Assembly: GCA_024645175.1 (NCBI GenBank)
Contig: JAHEGB010000007.1
Location: 1 to 55,831, forward strand
Length of the DNA stretch: 55,831 nucleotides
Direction of reading: 5' to 3'
Source of the DNA: Microbacteriaceae bacterium
GTDB taxonomy: Bacteria; Actinomycetota; Actinomycetes; Actinomycetales; Microbacteriaceae
Part shown: positions 45,256-54,319 of the stretch, in pieces
Numbering within the stretch: the first letter of the stretch is position 1
How the letters are laid out: each line of letters starts with the position of its first letter
The notes under the pieces: model-generated
The model's input: the letters and a program-made list of their open reading frames with translations, nothing else
The model's database searches: none
What the model was told of the DNA's origin: nothing
Position numbers and translations under genes: made by a program

Positions 45256-48200
45256 GTGACGAATAACGATTCATTCGTGCACCTTCACGTCCACACCGAC
45301 TATTCGATGCTTGACGGTGCCGCAAAAATCAAGCAGCTAATCAAAGAGGTCGCCGACCAGGGCATGCCTGCCGTTGCAATTACAGATCACGGCAATATGC
45401 ACGGCGCTTTCGAGTTCTATAACGCTGCAAAAGTTGCTGGCGTGAAACCGATCATCGGGCTAGAGGCTTATGTAGCGCCGGGTGCAAGTCGAACCGAAAA
45501 GACCGCGGTTCGCTGGAACGACGGTGGCGAAGACGACGTTTCTGGAAACGGTGCTTACACTCACATGACGCTGGTGAGCGAAACCACCGAGGGAATGCAC
45601 AACCTCTTCAAGATGTCTTCGTATTCGTGGCTCGACGGAATCTATTACAAGCCTCGAATCGACCGAGACCTCATGCAGACCTACGGCAAGGGTCTCATTG
45701 CAACTTCAGGCTGTGCCGGTGGTGAGATTCAGACCCGCTTGCGAGCCGGCCAGTATGGCGAGGCCAAGCGCGTGGCCGGCGAAATGCGTGAAATCTTTGG
45801 CAAAGACAACTACTTCATCGAGATCATGCAGCACGGCATTGACGTTGAGAAACGTACTTTTCAAGATCTGATCAAACTTTCAAAAGAACTCGATATTCCG
45901 CTGCTGGCCAGCAATGACTTGCACTACACGCACGCCACAGATGCAGAGTCGCACGAGGCGCTGCTTTGCGTGCAGACTGGCTCGAATCTCAACGAGGCCA
46001 AGCGCTTCAAGCTCGATTCAAACGAGTTCTATGTCAAGTCGGCAGCCGAGATGCGAGCGCTGTTCGCGGACTATCCAGAGGCGTGCGACAACACCCTGCT
46101 GATTGCAGAGCGCGCGAACATCACATTTGAAGAGCGCAAGCTCATGCCAGAGTTTCCGGTGCCGAAGGGTGAAACCGAAGACAGCTGGTTTGCGAAAGAA
46201 GTTCATCGCGGTTTAGCAGAGCGATTCAACGGCAATGTGCCGAAGACCCACACCGACCAGGCCGATTATGAAATTGGCGTCATTGTGCACATGAAGTTTC
46301 CGAGCTACTTCTTGGTTGTTGCTGACTTCATCGCTTGGGCTCGCAATAACGGTGTGCGCGTTGGTCCTGGACGTGGTTCGGCAGCTGGTTCGATCGTTGC
46401 CTGGGCACTTGGCATCACCGACTTAGACCCAATCGAACACGGTCTAATCTTTGAGCGTTTCTTGAACCCAGATCGTGTGTCGATGCCCGATATCGATATC
46501 GACTTTGATGACCGTGGTCGCGGCGAAGTAATCAAATATGTTTCTGCGAAATATGGGGCAGATCGCGTAGCTCAGATTGTCACCTTCAACACCATCAAGG
46601 CGAAGCAAGCGCTCAAAGATGCTGCGCGAGTTTTGGCCATGCCATATTCGGTTGGCGAAAAACTAACAAAGGCGCTTCCGAAGATGGTTCTCGGCCGAGA
46701 TGTATCGCTCACCGAGGTTGTCGAGAAGAAGATTGACGGCAAAGAGAACGAACGATTTAAAGAAGCGGCAGAGTTTCGCGACCTGATTGAAACCGACGAA
46801 GACTCGGCGAAGGTGTTCAACCTGGCTCGTGGCCTCGAAGGTTTGAAGCGAGGTTGGTCTGTTCACGCCGCCGGTGTGATCATGTCGTCTGTTCCGCTTA
46901 TCGAAGTCATGCCGATGATGAAGCGCGAAGACGATGGCGCGATCATCACCCAATTCGACCAACCTTCTAGCGAGGCCCTTGGTCTTCTGAAGATGGACTT
47001 CTTGGGACTTCGAAACCTAACAGTGCTCGAAGACACGCTTGCCAACATCAAGCAAAACCGTGGCGAAACCGTGGTCTTAGAAAAGTTAGACCTGAATGGC
47101 GACGCCAAGACTTATGACTTGCTTTCGCGCGGAGACACCCAAGGAGTGTTTCAGCTCGATGGCGGCCCAATGCGCAGCCTGCTTAGGTTGATGAAGCCTT
47201 CGAAGTTCGAGCACATCTCGGCTGCTATTGCGCTCTATCGCCCAGGACCAATGGGCATGGAGTCGCACACAAAGTATGCACTTCGAAAGAATGACCTGCA
47301 GGTCGTTGACTCGATTCACCCCGAACTCGAAGGCCCGCTATCTGAAATTCTCGATCCGACATACGGGCTAATCGTCTATCAGGAGCAGGTTATGTCTGCC
47401 GCCCAGAAGGCAGCAGGCTTCTCACTCGGTAAAGCAGATAACTTGCGCCGAGCCATGGGTAAGAAGAAAAAAGAAGAACTCGACAAGATGTATGACGAGT
47501 TTCAAGCGGGCATGAAAAACAACGGTTATTCAGATGAAGCCGTAAAAGCTCTCTGGGATACGCTTCTGCCTTTCGCCGACTACGCGTTCAACCGCGCACA
47601 CAGTGCGGCCTACGGTGTCATCTCGTATTGGACCGCCTATCTAAAGGCAAACTACACGGCTGAATTCATGGCTGCTTTGCTGACTAGCGTCGGTGGTTCA
47701 AAGGACAAGCTCAGCATCTACCTTTCAGAATGCCGCAAGCTCGGAATTCAGGTGTTGCCCCCGGATGTAAACGAATCGGTCGAGGCATTCGCGGCGGTTG
47801 GCGACGACATCAGGTTTGGCCTTGGCGCTATTCGCAATGTTGGTCACAACGTTGTTGAGGCGGTTGTCGCAACTCGCGCAAGCAAGGGCTCATACAAGAA
47901 CTTCAATGACTTTCTAAAGAAGGTTCCGCAGGTTGTCTGCAACAAGAAGACCATCGACTCGCTGATCAAGGCTGGCGCGTTTGATTCTTTGAATCACGCT
48001 CGCAGGGCGCTCTCAGAAATACATGAGCTTGCCGTCGAATCTGAAACTCTCACCAAGCGCAAAGAGGCGCAGGGCCAGATGGATCTGTTCTCTGGAATGT
48101 TCGACGAAGTTGAAGGATTGGCTGTGACCATTCCTGATCGCAGCGAATGGCCAAAGCGCGAGAAGTTGGCATACGAACGCGAAATGCTTGGCCTATACGT

Positions 48201-48912
48201 GAGCGACCATCCGCTCGCCGGTCGTGAGGCACAAATCGCAAGATTTAGCGAAATCTCTCTTGCCGAGCTGCAAGAGAATGAGCGAATTCAAGATGGCCAG
48301 GTGCTGACCATTGCCGGTTTGGTGACCAGCATCGAGCACAAAGTAGCTCGTAACAGCGGCAACCCTTATGCCATCGTGAGCATCGAAGACCTCGACAGCG
48401 AAGTTACCGTGATGCTGATGGGCAAGACCTACGGCGAATTCGGCCGAATGCTAAACGCTGACCAGTTCGTAATGGTTCGCGGCCGAGTCAGCCAGCGTGA
48501 TGACGCTAAGAACATAAACGCTCAGCGCATCGAAGTAATCGAGGCTGTGGCCGATGGATCTTCAGAACCGGTTTTGCTTCACATTCGTGACTCGCAGGCA
48601 ACCAAGCCAAACCTAGAAGACCTTGATCGAACTCTGCGCGCTTATGCGGGTGAAAGCGAAGTTTTTGTGAACATGCTTAATTCTCAAAAAGTGTCAACGA
48701 GATTTAAGTTGCAGCCAACCGTGCGTTTTTCTGTAGCGCTAATTTCTGAAATTAAAGCAATCTTCGGTTCAAAGGTATTTATTGGCGGTGACGACCTAGT
48801 CGACCTCAACAGCAGTCTTGTAGGCCCGCTGGTGGTAGATCAGGGGATTCCCTTCAGCTCCGACCAAGCCTTCTTCAATTTCGACGATAACGACGGCATT
48901 CGCTTCGACTGA
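45256..48912 (+). CDS. dnaE: DNA polymerase III alpha subunit (DnaE)
   Basis: The replicative polymerase, 1218 residues, of the DnaE1 type. Domains are an N-terminal PHP domain (VHLHVHTDYSMLDGAAK), the polymerase core with catalytic aspartates in PDIDIDFDDRGR, the fingers with GRGSAAGS and HAAGVIMS, a helix-hairpin-helix region, and an OB fold (residues about 1000-1090). The GTG start has the Shine-Dalgarno TAGGAGGGG six bases upstream. The last 39 codons (48796-48912) lie antisense to a flavin reductase gene, so the C-terminal tail is longer than needed for the family. The final acidic tail is rich in Asp and Phe. Confidence 0.96.
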   Translation: MTNNDSFVHLHVHTDYSMLDGAAKIKQLIKEVADQGMPAVAITDHGNMHGAFEFYNAAKVAGVKPIIGLEAYVAPGASRTEKTAVRWNDGGEDDVSGNGAYTHMTLVSETTEGMHNLFKMSSYSWLDGIYYKPRIDRDLMQTYGKGLIATSGCAGGEIQTRLRAGQYGEAKRVAGEMREIFGKDNYFIEIMQHGIDVEKRTFQDLIKLSKELDIPLLASNDLHYTHATDAESHEALLCVQTGSNLNEAKRFKLDSNEFYVKSAAEMRALFADYPEACDNTLLIAERANITFEERKLMPEFPVPKGETEDSWFAKEVHRGLAERFNGNVPKTHTDQADYEIGVIVHMKFPSYFLVVADFIAWARNNGVRVGPGRGSAAGSIVAWALGITDLDPIEHGLIFERFLNPDRVSMPDIDIDFDDRGRGEVIKYVSAKYGADRVAQIVTFNTIKAKQALKDAARVLAMPYSVGEKLTKALPKMVLGRDVSLTEVVEKKIDGKENERFKEAAEFRDLIETDEDSAKVFNLARGLEGLKRGWSVHAAGVIMSSVPLIEVMPMMKREDDGAIITQFDQPSSEALGLLKMDFLGLRNLTVLEDTLANIKQNRGETVVLEKLDLNGDAKTYDLLSRGDTQGVFQLDGGPMRSLLRLMKPSKFEHISAAIALYRPGPMGMESHTKYALRKNDLQVVDSIHPELEGPLSEILDPTYGLIVYQEQVMSAAQKAAGFSLGKADNLRRAMGKKKKEELDKMYDEFQAGMKNNGYSDEAVKALWDTLLPFADYAFNRAHSAAYGVISYWTAYLKANYTAEFMAALLTSVGGSKDKLSIYLSECRKLGIQVLPPDVNESVEAFAAVGDDIRFGLGAIRNVGHNVVEAVVATRASKGSYKNFNDFLKKVPQVVCNKKTIDSLIKAGAFDSLNHARRALSEIHELAVESETLTKRKEAQGQMDLFSGMFDEVEGLAVTIPDRSEWPKREKLAYEREMLGLYVSDHPLAGREAQIARFSEISLAELQENERIQDGQVLTIAGLVTSIEHKVARNSGNPYAIVSIEDLDSEVTVMLMGKTYGEFGRMLNADQFVMVRGRVSQRDDAKNINAQRIEVIEAVADGSSEPVLLHIRDSQATKPNLEDLDRTLRAYAGESEVFVNMLNSQKVSTRFKLQPTVRFSVALISEIKAIFGSKVFIGGDDLVDLNSSLVGPLVVDQGIPFSSDQAFFNFDDNDGIRFD

Positions 48913-49296
48913 GTGAATCTCTCTAATCTTTGCGATTAGCGCACCAGAGGCTGTTTGAAAGATCGGAAGATTGTGTGGGCCGCGTTTCCAGTCGTTGTCT
49001 AAGAAACGCAATTCGTGGGCGGCAGCCATCTTTTTTGCAAGATCTACATTTTCAATAGTTAGCGAGTGAATCGCAACGTACTTAGCCGCGCACAATGCCG
49101 GCCATGAGCTAGAACCACTCGCAACGTTGAAGCTAGCAAGCGGTGGGTTCGCGCCAAGTGAGGTCATCGAAGTCGCTGTAAAGCCGACTGGGTTCTCGTC
49201 GCTGTCTAGCATCGTGATCACTGATACGCCAGAGGCGTGCTTGCGAAATATGGCGCGAAGCGCTTCTGCTGGATTCGACTCTTGGATAAAGTTCAT
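48796..49296 (-). CDS. flavin reductase-like FMN-binding protein
   Basis: A 166-residue split-barrel flavoprotein, of the family that reduces flavins with NAD(P)H for partner monooxygenases. It begins with ALRAIFRKHASGVSVIT, has the FMN-binding GFTATSMTSLGANPPLASFNV and ends with EGLVGAEGNPLIYHQRAYK, as is usual for the family. Partner oxygenases are not seen nearby. The Shine-Dalgarno AGGAAG precedes the ATG on the bottom strand. Its 3' third overlaps the end of dnaE by 117 bases on the opposite strand. It is divergent from hisD. Confidence 0.88.
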   Translation of the reverse strand: MNFIQESNPAEALRAIFRKHASGVSVITMLDSDENPVGFTATSMTSLGANPPLASFNVASGSSSWPALCAAKYVAIHSLTIENVDLAKKMAAAHELRFLDNDWKRGPHNLPIFQTASGALIAKIREIHSVEANAVVIVEIEEGLVGAEGNPLIYHQRAYKTAVEVD

Positions 49297-49389
49297 GGTT
49301 CTTCCTGACTTTCTGCATCAAGGTTACTCTGCACAGGAATCTGCAGTTCAATCTAGAATTGCTATGACTTTAGAAACGGTGGGTTCGAA

Positions 49390-50694
49390 ATGCGCATTCT
49401 TGATTTGCGAGGAGCCCAGTTATCGCTGAAAGAGCTCGCAGAACTTGCTCCGAGGGCAGCGCTCGACATCAGTGAAGCAGCCATTCAGATTCAACCGCTG
49501 ATCGAAGACGTCAGACAATTCGGATCTGACGCGGTAATTAGAGCCACCGAAAAATTCGACGGTTTCACACCTTCGTCGCTATTAGTTTCGCAAGATGAGA
49601 TCGACGCCGCCGTTAGTGGCTTAGATGCCTCCCTTCGCACCGCAATTGAGACCGCAATCGAGCGTGTGCGTTCAGTGAGCATTGACTCGCTTTCGCGCCC
49701 TAGCGAAACTCACTTCGAGGCTGGCGGCAAGGTCTCTCAACGATTTGTTCCAGTCGAAGCGGTTGGACTCTATGTTCCTGGTGGGCGCGCTGTATACCCA
49801 TCCAGCGTTGTGATGAACGTTGTTCCGGCTCAGGTTGCCGGGGTAAAGCGTCTTGTAATTGCGACGCCCGGGCAAAAAGAGTTTGGTGGCCGACCGCACC
49901 CAACAGTGCTTGCGGTGGCCGGACTTCTCGGAGTTTCTAACATTCTCGTAGCCGGCGGAGCAGCCGCTATTGCTTCATTAGCGTTCGGTCTAGAACAAAT
50001 TGGTCTTGAACCGGTTGACCTGGTCACTGGCCCAGGAAACATTTATGTAGCCGCTGCAAAACGCCTTTTGCGCGGTCAGGTTGGAATCGACTCTGAAGCC
50101 GGCACCACTGAGATTTTGATTCTTGCCGACGACTCGGCAAACGCGAAGTTTGTTGCAAGCGATCTGATAAGCCAGGCCGAACACGACGACGCTGCCGCTG
50201 CCGTTCTAGTTACCGACTCAGAGCAGTTGATTAGCGATGTTCAAGAAGAGTTGAAGAAACTGTCGAGTCAAACCGCGCACTCCGATCGGGTGCAAAAGGC
50301 GCTTGGCGGGCAGCAGAGCGCTCTTGTGCTTGTTGATGACCTTGACGCAGCAATAAATTTTGCCAACGGCTATGCGGCCGAACACCTCGAATTGATGACT
50401 GCCCAAAACCAATCCGTGCTCGGCAAGATAGTTCACGCCGGTGCAATTTTTGTTGGAGACTATTCGCCGGTCAGTCTGGGGGATTACATGGCGGGTTCGA
50501 ACCACGTTCTGCCAACTGGCGGCAGCGCCAGGTTTAATGCCGGGCTCAGCGTTGCAACTTTTCTTCGCCCACAGCAGGTAATTGAGTACTCTCGAAGCGC
50601 TCTCGAGGTCTTAGCGGCGCAGATCGACACCTTTGCCAAGGCTGAAGGTTTGCCAGCTCACGGCGATGCTGTGACCGCCCGTTTTTCTTCGTAA
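49390..50694 (+). CDS. hisD: histidinol dehydrogenase
   Basis: HisD oxidises L-histidinol to L-histidine in two NAD-dependent steps. The 434-residue protein has YVPGGRAVYPSSVVMN, the signature with GPGNIYVAAAKRLL, LISQAEHDDAAAA, the catalytic Glu-His pair in AAEHLELM, and GDYMAGSNHVLPTGG. The rest of the his operon is not in this window, though in Mycobacterium hisD starts a cluster; here it stands alone. The ATG at 49390 has a weak GGTGGG ribosome site. Confidence 0.95.
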   Translation: MRILDLRGAQLSLKELAELAPRAALDISEAAIQIQPLIEDVRQFGSDAVIRATEKFDGFTPSSLLVSQDEIDAAVSGLDASLRTAIETAIERVRSVSIDSLSRPSETHFEAGGKVSQRFVPVEAVGLYVPGGRAVYPSSVVMNVVPAQVAGVKRLVIATPGQKEFGGRPHPTVLAVAGLLGVSNILVAGGAAAIASLAFGLEQIGLEPVDLVTGPGNIYVAAAKRLLRGQVGIDSEAGTTEILILADDSANAKFVASDLISQAEHDDAAAAVLVTDSEQLISDVQEELKKLSSQTAHSDRVQKALGGQQSALVLVDDLDAAINFANGYAAEHLELMTAQNQSVLGKIVHAGAIFVGDYSPVSLGDYMAGSNHVLPTGGSARFNAGLSVATFLRPQQVIEYSRSALEVLAAQIDTFAKAEGLPAHGDAVTARFSS

Positions 50695-50755
50695 AAGCCC
50701 TTATTTGAGCGCGACACGCCGATTTTTGGCTTAATTTGCATCTGAGAGCCATAAA

Positions 50756-50771
50756 CCACAAGATATAGGGG
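50756..50771 (+). promoter_or_regulatory. NrdR box 1 upstream of nrdR
   Basis: CCACAAGATATAGGGG matches the NrdR consensus ACACWATATATWGTGT in its left half and central ATAT. Its centre is 31 bases from that of the second box, three helical turns. Confidence 0.65.
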
Positions 50772-50786
50772 CTGGCTTGCAGAAAA

Positions 50787-50802
50787 TGTCTATATGTTGT
50801 GG
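50787..50802 (+). promoter_or_regulatory. NrdR box 2 upstream of nrdR
   Basis: TGTCTATATGTTGTGG matches the NrdR consensus best in its right half. Its complement contains CCACAACATATAG, nearly identical to box 1 (CCACAAGATATAG), so the pair forms an inverted arrangement 73 bases before the nrdR start. This fits autoregulation of nrdR-nrdJ. Confidence 0.65.
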
Positions 50803-50820
50803 GGATAACTCCCCAAAATC

Positions 50821-50829
50821 TGTGGATAA
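50821..50829 (-). promoter_or_regulatory. DnaA-box-like 9-mer upstream of nrdR
   Basis: The top strand TGTGGATAA is the complement of the perfect DnaA box TTATCCACA. A one-mismatch copy (TGGGGATAA) starts at 50800, 21 bases upstream, about two helical turns. DnaA control of ribonucleotide reductase is known in E. coli; here it is inference. Confidence 0.4.
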
Positions 50830-50874
50830 CTGGCCAAAAACGCGTGATTTCAAGGGTTCGAAGGGGATTAAGAC

Positions 50875-51363
50875 ATGCACTGTCCGTTCTGTCGCTACCC
50901 AGATTCACGAGTTATTGACTCTAGAACCTCAGACGATGGCTCATCAATTCGCCGTCGCCGTGAGTGCCCAGAGTGCAACCAGCGTTTTAGCACCGCAGAG
51001 ACCGCGAGTCTCATGGTTCTAAAGCGCAGTGGTGTGCTTGAGCAATTCAGCCGCGAAAAGATCGTGAATGGTGTTCGCAAGGCCTGTCAGGGCCGCCCGG
51101 TCACCGACGCAGATCTAGCAATTTTGGCGCAGGCGGTAGAAGAGAGCATCCGTGCCGCTGGCACAGCTCAAATCAACGCCAACGAAGTTGGCCTAGCGAT
51201 CCTAGAGCCGCTGCGAAAGCTAGACGAGGTTGCCTTCATGAGATTTGCGAGTGTTTACCAAGGATGGGAAACCCTCGAAGACTTCGAAGCCGCAATTGGT
51301 TTGCTGAAGATCGAAAGAGAAACAGACAGACTCACCGGCATCGACCTAGAACCACAGAACTAA
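50875..51363 (+). CDS. nrdR: NrdR, repressor of ribonucleotide reductase genes
   Basis: NrdR is a zinc-finger ATP-cone repressor that senses dATP/ATP and binds paired NrdR boxes. The 162-residue protein has a zinc ribbon with Cys3, Cys6, Cys31 and Cys34 (CPFC, CPEC), a DNA-contact region [10 protein letters not shown]-like in [11 protein letters not shown], and an ATP cone from about 46 to 136 ([18 protein letters not shown]). It is followed after 30 bases by nrdJ; a paired NrdR box lies just upstream, so it probably controls itself and nrdJ. Confidence 0.95.
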   Translation: MHCPFCRYPDSRVIDSRTSDDGSSIRRRRECPECNQRFSTAETASLMVLKRSGVLEQFSREKIVNGVRKACQGRPVTDADLAILAQAVEESIRAAGTAQINANEVGLAILEPLRKLDEVAFMRFASVYQGWETLEDFEAAIGLLKIERETDRLTGIDLEPQN

Positions 51364-51393
51364 AAAACTAAAACAACTAAGAAAGGCAAAGCA

Positions 51394-54246
51394 GTGACAG
51401 ACACCACAGCTTTCAGCGGAGCGCAAGGCGCCGCAGGCGGAACCGGTAAGGGAATTACCATCAACCGCATTTACACCGTTCCGGGCGTTCACCCATACGA
51501 CCAGGTCACCTGGGAGTACCGCGACGTGGTGCAGACAAACTGGCAGACCGGCGAAACCATCTTTGAGCAGCGTGGCGCAGAGTTCCCAGAGTTCTGGAGC
51601 ATCAACGCGAGCACCATCGTCACCACCAAGTACTTCCGTGGTGCCGTTGGCACACCAGAGCGCGAGTACAGCCTTCGCCAGTTGATCAACCGCGTTGTGC
51701 TTACTTACACTCAGGCTGGTCGCGACCACGGTTACTTTGCCACCGAAGAAGACGCAACCATCTTTGAGCACGAGCTCACCTACATGCTGTTGAACCAGGT
51801 CTTCTCGTTCAACTCGCCAGTATGGTTCAACGTTGGCACCAAGAGCCCGCAGCAGGTTTCTGCTTGCTTCATTCTCTCGGTTGACGACTCAATGGACTCA
51901 ATCTTGAACTGGTACCGCGAAGAGGGAATGATCTTCAAGGGTGGTTCAGGTGCTGGTCTAAACCTTTCACGCATTCGTTCATCAAAGGAGCTTCTAAAGA
52001 ACTCTGGCGGCTCGGCTTCTGGTCCAGTTTCGTTCATGCGCGGTGCTGACGCATCTGCAGGAACCATCAAGTCTGGTGGAGCTACTCGTCGTGCAGCCAA
52101 GATGGTTGTTCTTGACGTTGACCACCCAGACATCGAAGAGTTCATCGAGACCAAGGCCCACGAAGAGAAGAAGATTCGTGTTCTTCGCGACGCAGGCTTC
52201 AACATGGAGCTCGGTGGCAAAGACATCAACTCGGTTCAGTACCAGAACGCAAACAACTCAGTTCGTGTAAACGCAGAGTTCATGCAGGCAGTCGAGAACG
52301 GAACCAACTTTGGTCTTCGCGCTCGCACCACTGGTGAAGTTGTTGAAGAAGTAGATGCTCGCGAACTATTCGCCAAGATCGCTGACGCGGCTTGGGAATG
52401 TGCTGACCCAGGCATCCAGTACGACGACATCATCAACGACTGGCACACCACTCCAGAGTCAGGTCGCATCAACGCGTCGAACCCATGTAGCGAATACATG
52501 CACCTCGACAACTCGAGCTGCAACCTTGCATCGTTGAACCTTCTCAAGTTCTTGAACCCAGACGGCTCATTCGACACCGAGAAGTTCACCAAGGCAACCG
52601 AGTTGATCTTCACCGCTATGGACATCTCGATTTGCTTCGCAGACTTTCCAACTGAGAAGATCGGCGAGACCACTCGTGCGTTCCGTCAGCTAGGAATCGG
52701 TTACGCGAACCTCGGTGCATTGCTAATGGCAATCGGTGTTCCTTACGACAGCGAAGAGGGCTTCGCACTAGCAGCAGCAATCACCTCATTGATGACCGGC
52801 GCTTCATACCGTCGCTCAGCTGAGTTGGCTGCAGTTGTTGGCCCATACGACGGCTTCGAAAAGAACAAGGATGGCCACGCTCGCATCATGAACAAGCACG
52901 AGGCTGCAAACGCAGAGATTCGTGCGGTGTCGGCAATCGACGCTCAGGTTCTTGAAGCGGCAACCGAGCAGTGGGCTCTCAACACCTTGATCGGTTCAGA
53001 GAACGGCTGGCGCAACTCGCAGGCATCATTGCTTGCACCAACCGGAACCATCGGTTTCATGATGGACTGTGACACCACTGGTATCGAGCCTGACTTCTCA
53101 CTCGTGAAGTACAAGAAGCTCTCAACCGGTGGATCGATGCAGATCGTCAACCAGACCATTCCATTCGCATTGCACCGCCTCGGTTACTCGCAAGAGACCA
53201 TCGAAGCGATCATCGATCACATCAGCACCAACGGTCACGTAGTTGACGCACCTGGTCTAAAGCAGGAGCACTACGCAATCTTTGACACCGCTGTTGGTAT
53301 CCGCGCAATCGAGCCAATGGGTCACGTTCGCATGATGGCAGCTGTTCAGCCATTCCTTTCGGGAGCAATCTCAAAGACTGTGAACATGCCAGAGACCGCA
53401 ACTCGCGACGAAATCGCAGACGTTTACTTCCAGGGATGGAAGCTAGGCCTCAAGGCACTTGCGATCTACCGCGACAACTGCAAGGTCGGTCAGCCACTTA
53501 GCGACGCTAAGGCAAAGACCGAGACCAAGACCGCTGATGCTCCTGTAGCAGCAACCGGAATGTCTCACCCAGTTCGCAAGCGTCTGCCAAAGTCACGCCC
53601 ATCATCAACCACATCGTTCACCGTAGGTGGCGCAGAGGGTTACATGACTGCTGGCTCATACCCAGACGGTGGTCTAGGCGAGGTCTTCTTGAAGCTCGGC
53701 AAGCAGGGTTCAACCTTGGCCGGCGTCATGGATGCCTTCTCGATCGCAGTTTCGATTGGTCTTCAGTACGGAGTTCCACTTGAGACTTATGTTCAGAAGT
53801 TCACCAACGTTTCGTTTGAGCCTGCCGGTCTAACCGACGACCCAGACGTACGCATGGCGAAGTCGCTGATGGACTACATCTTCCGTCGTCTAGCTCTTGA
53901 CTACCTGCCATACGATGTCCGTTCATACCTAGGCATTCAGACGTCGGCAGAGCGTTCAGCGGCTCTCGATGCAAACCCTTCATACGGTTCAGCGTCAGCA
54001 GCAGTTGACATTCAGCAGTCGGTCGAAATCGAAGAGACTGTCGAAGTAGCTGCACCAGTTGCAACTGCACCACAGAGCATCGAAATTGGCGAGAAGCGCG
54101 AAGTTCACTCTTCAGCCGAACTGTTCGAGATGCTTCAGGGAACCGAGTCTGATGCACCGTTGTGCTTCAACTGTGGAATCAAGATGCGCCCATCTGGTTC
54201 ATGCCACGTCTGCGAAGGCTGTGGATCAACCAGCGGTTGCAGCTAA
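51394..54246 (+). CDS. nrdJ: adenosylcobalamin-dependent ribonucleoside-diphosphate reductase (class II)
   Basis: NrdJ reduces ribonucleotides to deoxyribonucleotides with coenzyme B12 generating the radical, independent of oxygen. The 950-residue protein has the active-site NASNPCSEYMH, the first redox Cys in QVSACFILS, KGGSGAGLNLSRIR, PTGTIGFMMDCDTTG, and a C-terminal cysteine-rich tail (LCFNCG, CHVCEGCGS) of the zinc/redox type. The GTG start is preceded by AAAGGCA. Codons are strongly biased (almost only CCA for Pro, AAC for Asn), pointing to high expression. No class I reductase gene is seen in the window, and no B12 riboswitch is evident. A strong terminator follows. Confidence 0.95.
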   Translation: MTDTTAFSGAQGAAGGTGKGITINRIYTVPGVHPYDQVTWEYRDVVQTNWQTGETIFEQRGAEFPEFWSINASTIVTTKYFRGAVGTPEREYSLRQLINRVVLTYTQAGRDHGYFATEEDATIFEHELTYMLLNQVFSFNSPVWFNVGTKSPQQVSACFILSVDDSMDSILNWYREEGMIFKGGSGAGLNLSRIRSSKELLKNSGGSASGPVSFMRGADASAGTIKSGGATRRAAKMVVLDVDHPDIEEFIETKAHEEKKIRVLRDAGFNMELGGKDINSVQYQNANNSVRVNAEFMQAVENGTNFGLRARTTGEVVEEVDARELFAKIADAAWECADPGIQYDDIINDWHTTPESGRINASNPCSEYMHLDNSSCNLASLNLLKFLNPDGSFDTEKFTKATELIFTAMDISICFADFPTEKIGETTRAFRQLGIGYANLGALLMAIGVPYDSEEGFALAAAITSLMTGASYRRSAELAAVVGPYDGFEKNKDGHARIMNKHEAANAEIRAVSAIDAQVLEAATEQWALNTLIGSENGWRNSQASLLAPTGTIGFMMDCDTTGIEPDFSLVKYKKLSTGGSMQIVNQTIPFALHRLGYSQETIEAIIDHISTNGHVVDAPGLKQEHYAIFDTAVGIRAIEPMGHVRMMAAVQPFLSGAISKTVNMPETATRDEIADVYFQGWKLGLKALAIYRDNCKVGQPLSDAKAKTETKTADAPVAATGMSHPVRKRLPKSRPSSTTSFTVGGAEGYMTAGSYPDGGLGEVFLKLGKQGSTLAGVMDAFSIAVSIGLQYGVPLETYVQKFTNVSFEPAGLTDDPDVRMAKSLMDYIFRRLALDYLPYDVRSYLGIQTSAERSAALDANPSYGSASAAVDIQQSVEIEETVEVAAPVATAPQSIEIGEKREVHSSAELFEMLQGTESDAPLCFNCGIKMRPSGSCHVCEGCGSTSGCS

Positions 54247-54261
54247 ACACTAAAGCTCAGC

Positions 54262-54289
54262 ACGGGGTCGGCGATTACGTCGGCCCCGT
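54262..54289 (+). terminator. terminator hairpin after nrdJ
   Basis: A continuous 12-base-pair stem (with two G-U pairs) from 54262-54273 and 54278-54289 closes an ATTA loop and is followed by a T-rich stretch (TTCTGTATTT). It ends the nrdR-nrdJ unit. Confidence 0.8.
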
Positions 54290-54307
54290 TCTGTATTTAA
54301 CCTGCGG

Positions 54308-54313
54308 TAGCCT
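54308..54313 (+). promoter_or_regulatory. -10 element of a probable leaderless promoter (pyrD)
   Basis: TAGCCT lies exactly six bases before the GTG start of pyrD, with no Shine-Dalgarno sequence between. This is the same spacing as at the ParA-like gene (10365) and idsA (25453). The -35 region is not recognisable with confidence. Confidence 0.5.
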
Positions 54314-54319
54314 TTAGAC

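Noticed and set aside
50801-50814. GGGGA-TAAC-TCCCC hairpin as a terminator after hisD
   Set aside because: The stem is only five base pairs and no T-run follows; it lies between regulatory sites and is more likely part of them.
51364-51393. Search for a cobalamin riboswitch before nrdJ
   Set aside because: The gap between nrdR and nrdJ is only 30 bases, and the leader of nrdR shows no B12-box-like sequence or room for the fold.
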